From positions 1-60,627 of the forward strand of contig DCHI01000054.1 of NCBI GenBank assembly GCA_002314795.1: a DNA stretch of 60,627 nucleotides, in the 5' to 3' direction. The stretch is from Bacteroidales bacterium UBA1756 (lineage in GTDB: Bacteria > Bacteroidota > Bacteroidia > Bacteroidales > WCHB1-69). The notes beneath the pieces were generated by a model. It worked only from the letters and a program-made list of their open reading frames with translations. It was not told the DNA's origin and did not search any database. Made by a program: the position numbers and the translations under genes. Within the stretch, counting starts at the first letter, position 1. Each line of letters opens with the position of its first letter. Positions 18,826 through 26,738 of this stretch are shown here, piece by piece.

Positions 18826-19506
18826 TTAGTTGGCGGGATTAACTTCTAATAATTCAACTTCAAAAACCAAAGTGGAACCGGGTTTGATGCCTTGAGTTCC
18901 ACGATCGCCATAACCGAGGTCGGAAGGAATGTAGAGGATGTATTTGGAACCTTCGGACATCAGTTGGAGACCTTCCGTCCAACCTTTGATTACGCCGTTG
19001 AGCGGGAAGGTGATGGGTTCGCCGCGGTCGTAGGAAGAATCAAAAACGGTGCCATCAAGCAGGGTTCCTTTGTAGTGGACTTTCACTTTGTCGGTAGCCA
19101 AAGGTTTCTTGCCCGTACCGGCAGTTACCACTTTGTATTGAAGTCCGGAGGCGGTTTCTACCACATCCTTGTTTTCAGCTTTGTTTTTTGCCAAGAAAGC
19201 AACGCCAGCGGCCTTTTCATCTTGGAGGAGCTTGTCTTGGTGTGCGCGAGCTACTTTGTCCAAATATTCGAATGCGGCCTGCATCTGTTCCGGTGTGAAA
19301 TCACTCTTTTCAGCAACTCCGTCCTTGATTCCTTTCAAGAAAAGGTCATAATCGATTTCGAGTCCTAAGTTACGGAATTGGTCGCCACTGTTAACACCCA
19401 GTGCGTAGCTCATTTTTTGGTTGTCTGTCATTTCGGTTTGTGCTTTTAAATTGGCGTTGCAACCTATGATGGCGGCACACGCGATGATGAATAATTTTTT
19501 TGTCAT
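18826..19506 (-). CDS. FKBP-type peptidyl-prolyl cis-trans isomerase (FkpA/Mip-like)
   Basis: 226 aa. N-terminal signal (KLFIIACAAIIGC; Cys ~16 may be a lipobox). Residues ~28-100 match the FKBP_N dimerisation region (MSYALGVNSGDQFRNLGLE and a long helix). The C-terminal FKBP domain (~115-226) has VKVHYKGTLLDGTVFDSSYD, the GWTEGLQLM active-site strand and YIPSDLGYGDRG. It catalyses proline isomerisation during folding of envelope proteins in the periplasm. First gene of a four-gene minus-strand unit, with a TAnnTTTG promoter 34-41 bp upstream. Length and layout are normal for the family. Confidence 0.93.
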   Translation of the reverse strand: MTKKLFIIACAAIIGCNANLKAQTEMTDNQKMSYALGVNSGDQFRNLGLEIDYDLFLKGIKDGVAEKSDFTPEQMQAAFEYLDKVARAHQDKLLQDEKAAGVAFLAKNKAENKDVVETASGLQYKVVTAGTGKKPLATDKVKVHYKGTLLDGTVFDSSYDRGEPITFPLNGVIKGWTEGLQLMSEGSKYILYIPSDLGYGDRGTQGIKPGSTLVFEVELLEVNPAN

Positions 19507-19539
19507 TTCTATGATTTTTTATTTTTCAAAAACGAGGCG

Positions 19540-19547
19540 CAAAAATA
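19540..19547 (-). promoter_or_regulatory. Promoter -7 box (TATTTTTG) of the FKBP operon
   Basis: Exact TAnnTTTG match on the minus strand, about 34 bp upstream of the FKBP ATG. Confidence 0.75.
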
Positions 19548-19603
19548 CGAATTTGTTTGTAAGGTACGGCAACATTTGTTCATTTTAATTGTATAACAAA
19601 AAG

Positions 19604-19747
19604 ATGCGTAAAAAAATTTTATTTTTTTGTAACATTATGAAAAATTGTTCCGTATAACCCCAACGAACAACAAAAGGAAATAAATCCTTTACGTATCATT
19701 AAAGGTTAATGGTTATCAACGGCGGAGGGGTCCGCCGTTGTTTTTTT
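19604..19747 (+). ncRNA. Candidate small plus-strand transcript with 17-codon ORF and intrinsic terminator
   Basis: The gap between divergently placed minus-strand units contains a strong plus-strand terminator (19717-19747) with no annotated plus-strand gene before it. A 17-codon ORF (19604-19657, MRKKILFFCNIMKNCSV) lies upstream. No exact TAnnTTTG box was found; a run TATTTTTTTG near 19620 is only similar. The hairpin could instead simply end the minus-strand lolA transcript. The assignment as a transcript is speculative. Confidence 0.3.
19717..19747 (+). terminator. Rho-independent terminator (perfect 10-bp stem, T7)
   Basis: CAACGGCGGA, a GGGG loop, TCCGCCGTTG, then seven Ts on the plus strand. 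On the minus strand the same hairpin follows lolA by a few bases but has no T-run after it. Confidence 0.75.
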
Positions 19748-19750
19748 ATG

Positions 19751-20383
19751 TCATTCGTCAAATTCCGTGTCGGCAATAGTAACGTTCTTCTGTTGATTGG
19801 AAAACGTAATAGTGGTAACGTCCCCCTTTTTTTCTTTTAGAACAACCTTTTTGGCAATCAGCGTCGTTGGGTTTAGATAAACCTCCATTGAACTATACAA
19901 CTCGCTTATTTTCTTGTCTTTAGGTGTAAGTTTGGCCAACAATGTGCCATCTTTTCCAACATACAAAGCAACGGAGAAGTTTGTCTGTTTCGTCAATTCT
20001 TCGCCATTGACCGTATTCATAATCATCTTTCCCATATCGCCAATTATCTGGTTGCTGATTGCTCCTTTTTCATTTTTGAAAAAAGAACCTTTCTTATTCA
20101 GAATGATGGAAAAATTTTTCGGAGATGTGTAATTCCAACGAAGCAGCCCACCTTTTTTGTAAAGCATATTTCCCTTTGAAACAGCCGGATTGGTAAGCAA
20201 CTTTGATTTTTTTTCTTGTGCGAAATCCAATTTCAAAGTTTTGAGCTGTTCGGAATTCTTTTTTATTTTTTGAATGGTGGCTGTCTTTTCAGCTGAACTA
20301 AGTGCTTTGTACGTTGCGGTTTGCGAAAATACGGAAGCGGTGAAAAAGACGACGATTCCAATGAAATTGATGATGGTTCTCAT
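19751..20383 (-). CDS. LolA-like outer-membrane lipoprotein carrier family protein
   Basis: 210 aa. Signal peptide ends near residue 20 (FTASVFSQ). The body matches the LolA fold: LKTLKLDFAQEKKSKLLTNP, then KGNMLYKKGGLLRWNYTSP, ILNKKGSFF and a late PTTLIAKKVVLKEKKGDVT. LolA shuttles lipoproteins across the periplasm from LolCDE to the outer membrane. Bacteroidota often have several LolA-like paralogues with different cargo, so the exact role is uncertain. It appears to be a stand-alone gene; no clear TAnnTTTG box was found in the 133 bp between it and the MutS-like gene, which contain an imperfect hairpin near 20438-20458. Confidence 0.8.
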   Translation of the reverse strand: MRTIINFIGIVVFFTASVFSQTATYKALSSAEKTATIQKIKKNSEQLKTLKLDFAQEKKSKLLTNPAVSKGNMLYKKGGLLRWNYTSPKNFSIILNKKGSFFKNEKGAISNQIIGDMGKMIMNTVNGEELTKQTNFSVALYVGKDGTLLAKLTPKDKKISELYSSMEVYLNPTTLIAKKVVLKEKKGDVTTITFSNQQKNVTIADTEFDE

Positions 20384-20516
20384 TGTTTAATATTTTATAT
20401 ATTTGGTAATGAGTATGATAGTAGTTATTTCAGAAGATATTCCCCACCTATTAGGAGGGGGTGGTAATATGAATGATTTTTTACAAAATTTTATTACATC
20501 ATTTTTTATAATGTGA

Positions 20517-21881
20517 TTATTCTGTGGCAAGTGCTAAAAATTCTTCGTCGGCGTGGAAGATTTCGGCAATGCGAAGGGCCTCTGCCGGAACCTCGTCAGA
20601 GTTGGTTTCAACTAACGAGTAGTCCATATATCGGTTAATGTTGTGTGGGGTGATGGTGTCCGACACCTCATCTACACGAAGTCCGTTCACACGAAGTCGG
20701 CGGCACTTTGCCTGAATCCCGCCATAATGCGTCGTCACGACGGACATAACACCATATTTTTGCATCATTTGGACGAACGCGTTCACGATGCGTTTGCCCT
20801 CGTCAGGGTTCGTCGTACGCGCCAACTCATCCACCAAGGCCAAAACCTTTCTCCCACTTTTCACGGTTGCTATGATGTCGTTGATGTTCAACACCTCCAC
20901 CGCGAAAGAAGATAGTCCGTGCTTTTCCGACTGCGTGTCGTCAATGATGCAGAAAATCACGTCCACGGGCACGATGGCAGCGGCTTCGGCGGGAACGTAA
21001 AAACCGAATTGAAAAAGGTACTGAGTCAGCGTTAACGATTTGAGAACTACAGTTTTGCCTGACATATTGGCACCGGTAATCAAGCAAGGACCGTTTTCCA
21101 ATTCAATGTCAACGGCTTGAAACGATTCGCCTCTGTTCTTCAACCGCGTTGCCACTTCAGGATGAAACAGTTGTTGAAACGTGCTTTTTTTGTCGGCTAT
21201 CGTTGGCTTGCAAAGGTTCCATTCCACGGCCATCTGTGCCTTTGCGTTCAGCAGATCCAAAAGCGCAATGCGAGTCAGGTTGTCTTGCAGATTTTTCCAA
21301 TATGGGTGCAACAATTCCGTCAGCTTCTGTCGGATGGAATCCTCCATTTGCAGAGCTTGAAAGTTCAGTTCGTCGCGGCGGGCAGCATCTTCGGTTTCTT
21401 GAATCCGTTTCCGCAGTGCGGCTAAATTTTCATCGTAAGCAGAATAGACATAGAAATGAGCGATGCGACTTCCTTCAGGATCAAGCAGTTGAATCACTTT
21501 TGACAAATCGTGCAGCGGAGCGCCTTCGTAGTGTGAATCTTGTAAAATGCCCAAAATATGTTGCGATGCGAGGGCGAATTTTTTCACCTCAAAAAGTTCG
21601 ATGTCGTCCAAAATATGAAGAAACCGAAGATTCAGAATGGTTTGACGGATGTCGTTGATTTCGTGGAAATCCATCACCAACGAGCGAACGGCGTCGGGGG
21701 ATTTTTTTTGAAAAGCGATGTGCTTTTCAATTTTGTCAAATTCCTCTTTCAGAAGATCGGGCTTTGAACAAAGCAACTGATGTTGCAGCAACGAACGTCC
21801 CAACGACGAGCAGATCTTCAAGTTTTCATAAACGTACTGAAGGCCGCTGACTTCCGAAATGTAATGTCTGAATTGTTTCAT
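20517..21881 (-). CDS. MutS-like ATPase (short, lacks mismatch-recognition domains)
   Basis: 454 aa from MKQFRHYISEV. The family core is a helical lever region followed by a MutS domain V ATPase: Walker A ITGANMSGKTVVLKSL, Walker B LALVDELARTTNPDEG and the TTHYGG signature. The N-terminal mismatch-binding and connector domains of MutS are absent. I associate a similar size and the NINRYMDYSLV-type C-terminus with MutS-like reactivase subunits (KamC/OraX type) of B12-dependent aminomutases, but no aminomutase genes are visible here. An alternative start 21 bp upstream exists (MALFYIK). The gene is 41 bp downstream of yidC and is probably co-transcribed. Confidence 0.75.
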   Translation of the reverse strand: MKQFRHYISEVSGLQYVYENLKICSSLGRSLLQHQLLCSKPDLLKEEFDKIEKHIAFQKKSPDAVRSLVMDFHEINDIRQTILNLRFLHILDDIELFEVKKFALASQHILGILQDSHYEGAPLHDLSKVIQLLDPEGSRIAHFYVYSAYDENLAALRKRIQETEDAARRDELNFQALQMEDSIRQKLTELLHPYWKNLQDNLTRIALLDLLNAKAQMAVEWNLCKPTIADKKSTFQQLFHPEVATRLKNRGESFQAVDIELENGPCLITGANMSGKTVVLKSLTLTQYLFQFGFYVPAEAAAIVPVDVIFCIIDDTQSEKHGLSSFAVEVLNINDIIATVKSGRKVLALVDELARTTNPDEGKRIVNAFVQMMQKYGVMSVVTTHYGGIQAKCRRLRVNGLRVDEVSDTITPHNINRYMDYSLVETNSDEVPAEALRIAEIFHADEEFLALATE

Positions 21882-21922
21882 CTTGATATAAAAAAGCGCC
21901 AAGAAAACTCGGCGCTAAAACG

Positions 21923-23863
21923 TTATTTTCTATTCTTTTGTTGTTTTGCCAACTGTTGTTGTTGCTTAGCCAATTCTTCCATCTTCATTTGCCATCTGGA
22001 TTTTTTGACGGGCTTGCTCATATTGTTCACTAATTTTTGACGGAGTTTGTTTTCGTTAATGAGAACGCGGAACAACCACATCTGGAAGAACGTGATGAGG
22101 TTCACCAACAAATAGTAATAGGTAAGTGCGGATGAGAAACTGTTGAACATTCCGAGGAACAGAATCGGCATAATGTACATCATAATTTTCATCGATTTCA
22201 TCTGTTGGTCATTGCCGGCCGACATCAATTTGTTGTTGAGCCACGTGTAAACGAGAGTGGCGATGGTCATCAGGAGGGTGAACAAACTGACGTGGTCGCC
22301 GTAGAAAGGAATGTTGAAACCGAAATCCAAGATGGAATCGTAGGTGGAAAGGTCTTCGGCCCAAAGGAATGGCTGCTGGCGCAATTCGTATGCGGATGGG
22401 AAGAAACGGAACATAGCGATAAGAATCGGCATTTGGAGGAGCATCGGCAGGCATCCGGCCATTGGGCTAACGCCCGCCTTCTTGTACAAGGTCATAGTGG
22501 CCTGCTGCTTTTTCATCATATCGTCCTGTTTGGGGTATTTGGCGTTAATCTCCTCGATTTCAGGTTTTAAAACGCGCATTTTTGCCGACGACATATACGT
22601 TTTGTAGGCGACGGGGAGCAGAACGATTTTGATGATGATGGTTAAAATCAGAATGATGATACCGTAGCTGATGCCGTATGCTTCCAACCAGTTGAAAATC
22701 GGGATGACGGCAACGCGGTTAATCCAATGGAGCAAGAAGAATCCCCAGCCGAGCGGAACCATCTTTTCAAGGTTCATTCCGTAAGGTTCCAAAAGTTTGT
22801 ATTGGTTGGGACCAAAATACAAGCCCATATCAAATTGACCTTCGTCCACGTTTTTCACGTCGAAAGCCAGTTCCGCATTCATATTTTTAATAAGGGGGCG
22901 ATGTTCTTCTTCCGGACGAACGACTTCCAGATGTCCTTTCTTGAAAGAGCCTTCCTTTGTCATCATAATGGAGGTGAAGAACTGTTGTTTGAAAGACACC
23001 CATTTCAGATTGGTCGTGAGGTCCTTCGTATCGGAAGCGCGTTCATCGAGGTTATCCACCTCGTTGAGGTTGTCCATATAATATAAGGTAGTGGCGTCGC
23101 GCTCGTAGTCGTAGTTTTTCTCCACATTGTTGATACTTGCGGACCAATCGATAGCAAATTCGCGTTTGTTTTTGTAAATGTATTTCGAAAGATTGACAAA
23201 ACGGATGGAATAGTCGAATTGGTAGTCGTTCGGACGGAACGTATAGAGGTATTCCAAATAGCTGGTGGTATCGATGGCACGGGCAGTAGCTCCGGAATCG
23301 GCGGGCAAGTAAGGGTAGAGGCGGAGTGACAAGGACTGTTCGCCGTCGCCCTGGACGTTCAGTGTGTCGGTTGAAGCGGCGAAGAAGAAGTCGCTGGTGC
23401 GGACGACGGTGTAGTCGGGGAGTTTGAACTCGAAGCCCATTTGAGAACTTTTCCCGTCAAACAGAACCAAGGACTCTTTGGGTTGGTCCTTGGGGGTATA
23501 GCGGTAAATTTTCGGAAATTCCACGCGATTTACGAAGCCGCCGATGCGAGAAAAGTGGTAGGTAGCCACGTTGGTGTTGACTACGTAGTCGGAAGTGATG
23601 GTAGAATCGACGTAGCCGAACACGCCATTTTCTTGAACCGGAGCAGCGACTTCTGCGGGAGTGGTTTTTATGGAATCGGCGGCAGTGCTATCGGCTTTTG
23701 CTTGGGCTGCCATTTCAACTTCTTTCTTTACTTTCTCCTGTTGCTCAGCTATTTGCTTGGCCTTTTCTGCATTTGCTTTCTTGGCTTTGTTCGTTGCATA
23801 AAAGCTGTAGCCCATCAATAAACCCATAATGAGCAACAGTCCGATAATTGTATTTTTGTCCAT
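21923..23863 (-). CDS. yidC: Membrane protein insertase YidC
   Basis: 646 aa, typical for the Bacteroidota form. N-terminal membrane segment (residues 4-22, NTIIGLLLIMGLLMGYSF), a Lys/Ala/Glu-rich linker, a large periplasmic beta-sandwich domain (~75-365), then the conserved five-helix C-terminal insertase region beginning GWGFFLLHWINRVAVIPIFN and including LPVAYKTYMSSAKMRVLKPE, the cytoplasmic helical hairpin, and GCLPMLLQMPILIAMFRFF. The basic tail (MKMEELAKQQQQLAKQQKNRK region) can contact the ribosome. YidC inserts and folds inner-membrane proteins alone or with SecYEG. A TAnnTTTG box lies 27-34 bp upstream. Confidence 0.97.
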   Translation of the reverse strand: MDKNTIIGLLLIMGLLMGYSFYATNKAKKANAEKAKQIAEQQEKVKKEVEMAAQAKADSTAADSIKTTPAEVAAPVQENGVFGYVDSTITSDYVVNTNVATYHFSRIGGFVNRVEFPKIYRYTPKDQPKESLVLFDGKSSQMGFEFKLPDYTVVRTSDFFFAASTDTLNVQGDGEQSLSLRLYPYLPADSGATARAIDTTSYLEYLYTFRPNDYQFDYSIRFVNLSKYIYKNKREFAIDWSASINNVEKNYDYERDATTLYYMDNLNEVDNLDERASDTKDLTTNLKWVSFKQQFFTSIMMTKEGSFKKGHLEVVRPEEEHRPLIKNMNAELAFDVKNVDEGQFDMGLYFGPNQYKLLEPYGMNLEKMVPLGWGFFLLHWINRVAVIPIFNWLEAYGISYGIIILILTIIIKIVLLPVAYKTYMSSAKMRVLKPEIEEINAKYPKQDDMMKKQQATMTLYKKAGVSPMAGCLPMLLQMPILIAMFRFFPSAYELRQQPFLWAEDLSTYDSILDFGFNIPFYGDHVSLFTLLMTIATLVYTWLNNKLMSAGNDQQMKSMKIMMYIMPILFLGMFNSFSSALTYYYLLVNLITFFQMWLFRVLINENKLRQKLVNNMSKPVKKSRWQMKMEELAKQQQQLAKQQKNRK

Positions 23864-23889
23864 CTATACAGTATTTGAAAATTAGCCGG

Positions 23890-23897
23890 CAAAGATA
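23890..23897 (-). promoter_or_regulatory. Promoter -7 box (TATCTTTG) of yidC
   Basis: Exact TAnnTTTG match on the minus strand, 27 bp upstream of the yidC ATG at 23863. Confidence 0.75.
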
Positions 23898-23963
23898 CGA
23901 CGAAAGTTTGAAACAAAAGAAAAAAATATTTTTCAGAAATGTTGTATGGAAGGAAAAAAGTTG

Positions 23964-23971
23964 TATTTTTG
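23964..23971 (+). promoter_or_regulatory. Promoter -7 box (TATTTTTG) of tRNA-Leu
   Basis: TATTTTTGCCGCC lies 18 bp before the first tRNA base. Same layout as at tRNA-Ser. Confidence 0.75.
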
Positions 23972-23989
23972 CCGCCTCAAAAAACCGAT

Positions 23990-24073
23990 GCCCAGGTGGC
24001 GGAATAGGTAGACGCGTCGGTCTCAAAAACCGATGAGGTAACACTCGTGCCGGTTCGATCCCGGCCCCGGGTA
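23990..24073 (+). tRNA. tRNA-Leu (anticodon CAA)
   Basis: Cloverleaf by eye: acceptor GCCCAGG, D arm GCG-GAATAGGTAGA-CGC, anticodon stem TCGGT/ACCGA with loop CTCAAAA (anticodon CAA, reads UUG), a class II long variable arm, T arm GCCGG-TTCGATC-CCGGC, 3' acceptor CCCGGGT and discriminator A at 24073. CCA is not encoded (CA follows). The acceptor stem has G1-U72 and an apparent A5-C68 mismatch; the other pairs are Watson-Crick. Confidence 0.93.
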
Positions 24074-24076
24074 CAA

Positions 24077-24112
24077 AAGCGGAGGAATCACCAGATTCGT
24101 CCGCTTTTTTTA
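24077..24112 (+). terminator. Rho-independent terminator of tRNA-Leu
   Basis: AAGCGGA(GGAATC) pairs with (GATTCG)TCCGCTT and is followed by a run of Ts. Confidence 0.8.
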
Positions 24113-24159
24113 TTCTCAGCAACAAGGTTTTGCACTTGAGCCGTTTCAATTTGAAAGTG

Positions 24160-24167
24160 TATCTTTG
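24160..24167 (+). promoter_or_regulatory. Promoter -7 box (TATCTTTG) of the YfcC-family transporter gene
   Basis: Exact TAnnTTTG match 25 bp upstream of the ATG at 24192, with a TTGA-type element about 21 bp further upstream. Confidence 0.7.
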
Positions 24168-24191
24168 CCGCTTCATTTAATTTGAAATTTT

Positions 24192-25793
24192 ATGGCTTCC
24201 AAATTTAAGATTCCGCACACCTTTACAATCGTTTTTTCAATTGTAATTGCTTGTGCATTATTAACTTGGATAATTCCAGGAGGCGAGTTCGCCCGCGAAT
24301 CCGTTATGGTTGATGGAACGGCCAAGGAGGTCGTCGCCGCAGATTCCTACCATTCTGTTGACCACGTGCCGCAGACGTGGCAGGTTTTCACCGCTTTTCA
24401 CGACGGTTTTAAGAAAAGTGCAAACATCATCGTTTTTATTTTAATGATTGGTGGCGGCTTTTGGATTCTCAACACGACGAACGCGGTCAATGTGGGCATC
24501 TATTCATTTTTGAATTTCACGAAACGTCTCCAGAAAAGAAAGTTCTTTCAAAAAATAGGCGTGAACAATTTGGTGATTGTTCTTATTATGCTTCTATTCA
24601 GTTCGTTCGGAGCCATTTTTGGAATGAGCGAGGAGACACTCGCTTTCGTGGTCATCTTCGTTCCGTTAGCTATTTCAATGGGCTACGACTCGGTGACGGG
24701 GCTGCTGATGTGTTACGTGGCCGCCCACGTCGGTTTTGCCGGCGCACTGTTCAATCCCTTTACCATCGGAATCGCCCAGGGACTTTCAGGATTGCAACCG
24801 TTCTCGGGTTTGGAGTACCGCTTTTTCTGTTGGATATTATTGACAATCATTGTAATAGCTTTCACTCTCGTTTACGCTGCTCGTGTGAAAAAAAATCCGC
24901 AACGTTCGTTTATGTATGAGGAGGATGCCTATTGGCGCCAGTCGTCAGCACAATCTACCGACCAACAAGCTTGCAAATCTATCGCAACCACGTGGGTGGT
25001 TTATGGCCTGATTTCTGCACTCTTGGTCTTTGTCGCAATCACTTTCCCAAAAACAGAAATTTCCTTGGGCGGCTCCACCCGTTCGCTCATCCTTTTTCCT
25101 ATTATTGCATTGATTTACATTGCGTTGGGATTTTTTGCCACGAAACGTTCCATCCACGATTCCATCCTTCTCATTTTGTTCCTCACGATTGTCGTGTTGG
25201 TAGTGGGCGTTTTGGGCTACGGCTGGTACGTCGGTGAAATTGCTGGCTTGTTTTTAGCAATGGGACTGGCGTCCGGTTTTGCTTTTGGCACGCGCTTCGA
25301 CCAGATTGTCCGCCAGTTTTTAGAGGGTTGCAAGGATATAATGACGGCGGCGTTGGTCGTCGGAATGGCGAGCGGCATCGTCATCATTCTTCAAGAAGGA
25401 AAAGTGATGGATACTATGTTGTATGCGGCTTCGCAATGCGTGGCAGGAAGTGGCAAAGTGAGCGCTGTCGGTGGTATGTACGCCATTCAGAATCTGCTGA
25501 ATCTGATTATTCCGTCTGGTTCGGCGAAGGCCGCACTTACCATTCCAATGATGGCCGAATTTTCTGATTTGGTGGGAATTTCACGACAGGTGAACGTTCT
25601 CGCGTTCCAATTCGGAGATGGTTTTACGAATATGATTACGCCGACATCGGGAGTGCTTGTCGGCGCACTCGGCATTGCACGAATCCCTTACGCGAAATGG
25701 GCCAAGTTCATTTTCCCCTTCATCTTAGTCCTGATTGTTGTAGGATTTTTATTACTTTTGCCGACCATTTTTTTCACCTTTAATGGCTTTTGA
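24192..25793 (+). CDS. YfcC-family membrane transporter (DcuC/ArsB superfamily, PF03606)
   Basis: 533 aa with about 11-12 hydrophobic segments. The N-terminus (KIPHTFTIVFSIVIACALLTWIIPGGEF) and the segment IFGMSEETLAFVVIFVPLA are characteristic of YfcC proteins. A later re-entrant-like region reads LIIPSGSAKAALTIPMMAEF, followed by FQFGDGFTNMITPTSGVLVG, both conserved in the ion-transporter superfamily. Family members are predicted to move C4-dicarboxylates, short peptides or basic amino acids across the inner membrane; the substrate cannot be read from the sequence. Its own promoter lies just upstream, and the downstream outer-membrane protein gene overlaps its stop by one base (TGATG). Confidence 0.88.
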   Translation: MASKFKIPHTFTIVFSIVIACALLTWIIPGGEFARESVMVDGTAKEVVAADSYHSVDHVPQTWQVFTAFHDGFKKSANIIVFILMIGGGFWILNTTNAVNVGIYSFLNFTKRLQKRKFFQKIGVNNLVIVLIMLLFSSFGAIFGMSEETLAFVVIFVPLAISMGYDSVTGLLMCYVAAHVGFAGALFNPFTIGIAQGLSGLQPFSGLEYRFFCWILLTIIVIAFTLVYAARVKKNPQRSFMYEEDAYWRQSSAQSTDQQACKSIATTWVVYGLISALLVFVAITFPKTEISLGGSTRSLILFPIIALIYIALGFFATKRSIHDSILLILFLTIVVLVVGVLGYGWYVGEIAGLFLAMGLASGFAFGTRFDQIVRQFLEGCKDIMTAALVVGMASGIVIILQEGKVMDTMLYAASQCVAGSGKVSAVGGMYAIQNLLNLIIPSGSAKAALTIPMMAEFSDLVGISRQVNVLAFQFGDGFTNMITPTSGVLVGALGIARIPYAKWAKFIFPFILVLIVVGFLLLLPTIFFTFNGF

Positions 25794-26686
25794 TGATGTT
25801 CAATAAGTTTTTTAAAATTGCTATTGTCACTTTTTTTATAACACTTTGTTATTCTGCAAATTCGCAAAATGATAACTACTATTTTTATCACGATTATGAA
25901 GCGTGGGAAGGTGGTATTTATATGGGAGTCAACTCTTTTTATGGCGATGTGAATGACAATACGAACAAGATTTTTCCCGCAACTCCTTTCCAAAAATCTT
26001 TCTATAAGGATCGTAATTTCGTGGTTGGCGGTTATTTTGGAAAAAGAATGACTCCGTTCTGGACGCTGTCGTTGGATTTTAATTTTGGAAAAGTTGCCGG
26101 CCGTGACAAGTACAACAACCTCGCTTTTAGCACCTCGTGGAACACGCAGGTGGTGTTGTCCAATACGTTGGACATTCTTTCTATGTGTAATTTGGATACA
26201 AAATGGTCCGTTTACCCAAAAATCGGAGTCGGAGTGTATGCGTTTCGTTCCCAACTCCGTAACACATTGACAGGTAATACGGAAGCGGTTTATCCAAATG
26301 TCTTTATTGCCGAAGACGGAACCATCAAAGCCGCGGGCTATCGCTGTTCCGTCGCTATGCCACTGATGTTGGGCGCAGGTTTCCGTCCGCTTCCCGAACT
26401 TCGGGTCTTTTTGGAAACCGGTGTCACGTGGGTTTTCAATGACTTTTTGGATTGTACGCCGAGTTCTTCACGCAAGTTTGAAGGCGTTTGGAACACGGTC
26501 ATCGGGGTAAGTTACCAATTTAATTTTACACCGCATCGTGGAGCCAATCCGCGTAATGCAACGGCAAACGAAGCATTGAAAGACGATGGCGTCACGAAAA
26601 AGTACAAAAAGCAGCGCTACAAATCCAACTTGGGTAATGGCGGTCACCCGCGTTACAGCAAGTCCAGCGCGATGAAAAAGCATTAA
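25793..26686 (+). CDS. Outer-membrane beta-barrel protein, family uncertain
   Basis: 297 aa from the ATG at 25793, which shares one base with the transporter's stop; a TTG three bases upstream is less likely. Signal peptide ends near residue 23 (LCYSANSQ). The mature part begins with an aromatic stretch (NDNYYFYHDYEAWEGG) and has alternating hydrophobic strands typical of 8-10-stranded barrels, such as YMGVNSFYGDVND, FVVGGYFGKRMTPFW and VGVYAFRSQLRN. A basic tail (KKYKKQRYKSN) follows the last strand (VIGVSYQFNF). Similar proteins in Bacteroidota have no known function. Translational coupling suggests shared regulation with the transporter. Confidence 0.7.
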   Translation: MMFNKFFKIAIVTFFITLCYSANSQNDNYYFYHDYEAWEGGIYMGVNSFYGDVNDNTNKIFPATPFQKSFYKDRNFVVGGYFGKRMTPFWTLSLDFNFGKVAGRDKYNNLAFSTSWNTQVVLSNTLDILSMCNLDTKWSVYPKIGVGVYAFRSQLRNTLTGNTEAVYPNVFIAEDGTIKAAGYRCSVAMPLMLGAGFRPLPELRVFLETGVTWVFNDFLDCTPSSSRKFEGVWNTVIGVSYQFNFTPHRGANPRNATANEALKDDGVTKKYKKQRYKSNLGNGGHPRYSKSSAMKKH

Positions 26687-26693
26687 TACAAAG

Positions 26694-26725
26694 AAGGAGG
26701 CACCTTGACTGCCTCCTTTTTTATT
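26694..26725 (+). terminator. Rho-independent terminator of the transporter/OMP unit
   Basis: AAGGAGGCA, a CCTTGAC loop, TGCCTCCTT, then T-rich sequence. It also lies just past the end of nfeD on the opposite strand. Confidence 0.85.
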
Positions 26726-26738
26726 TGAATCATTGATT

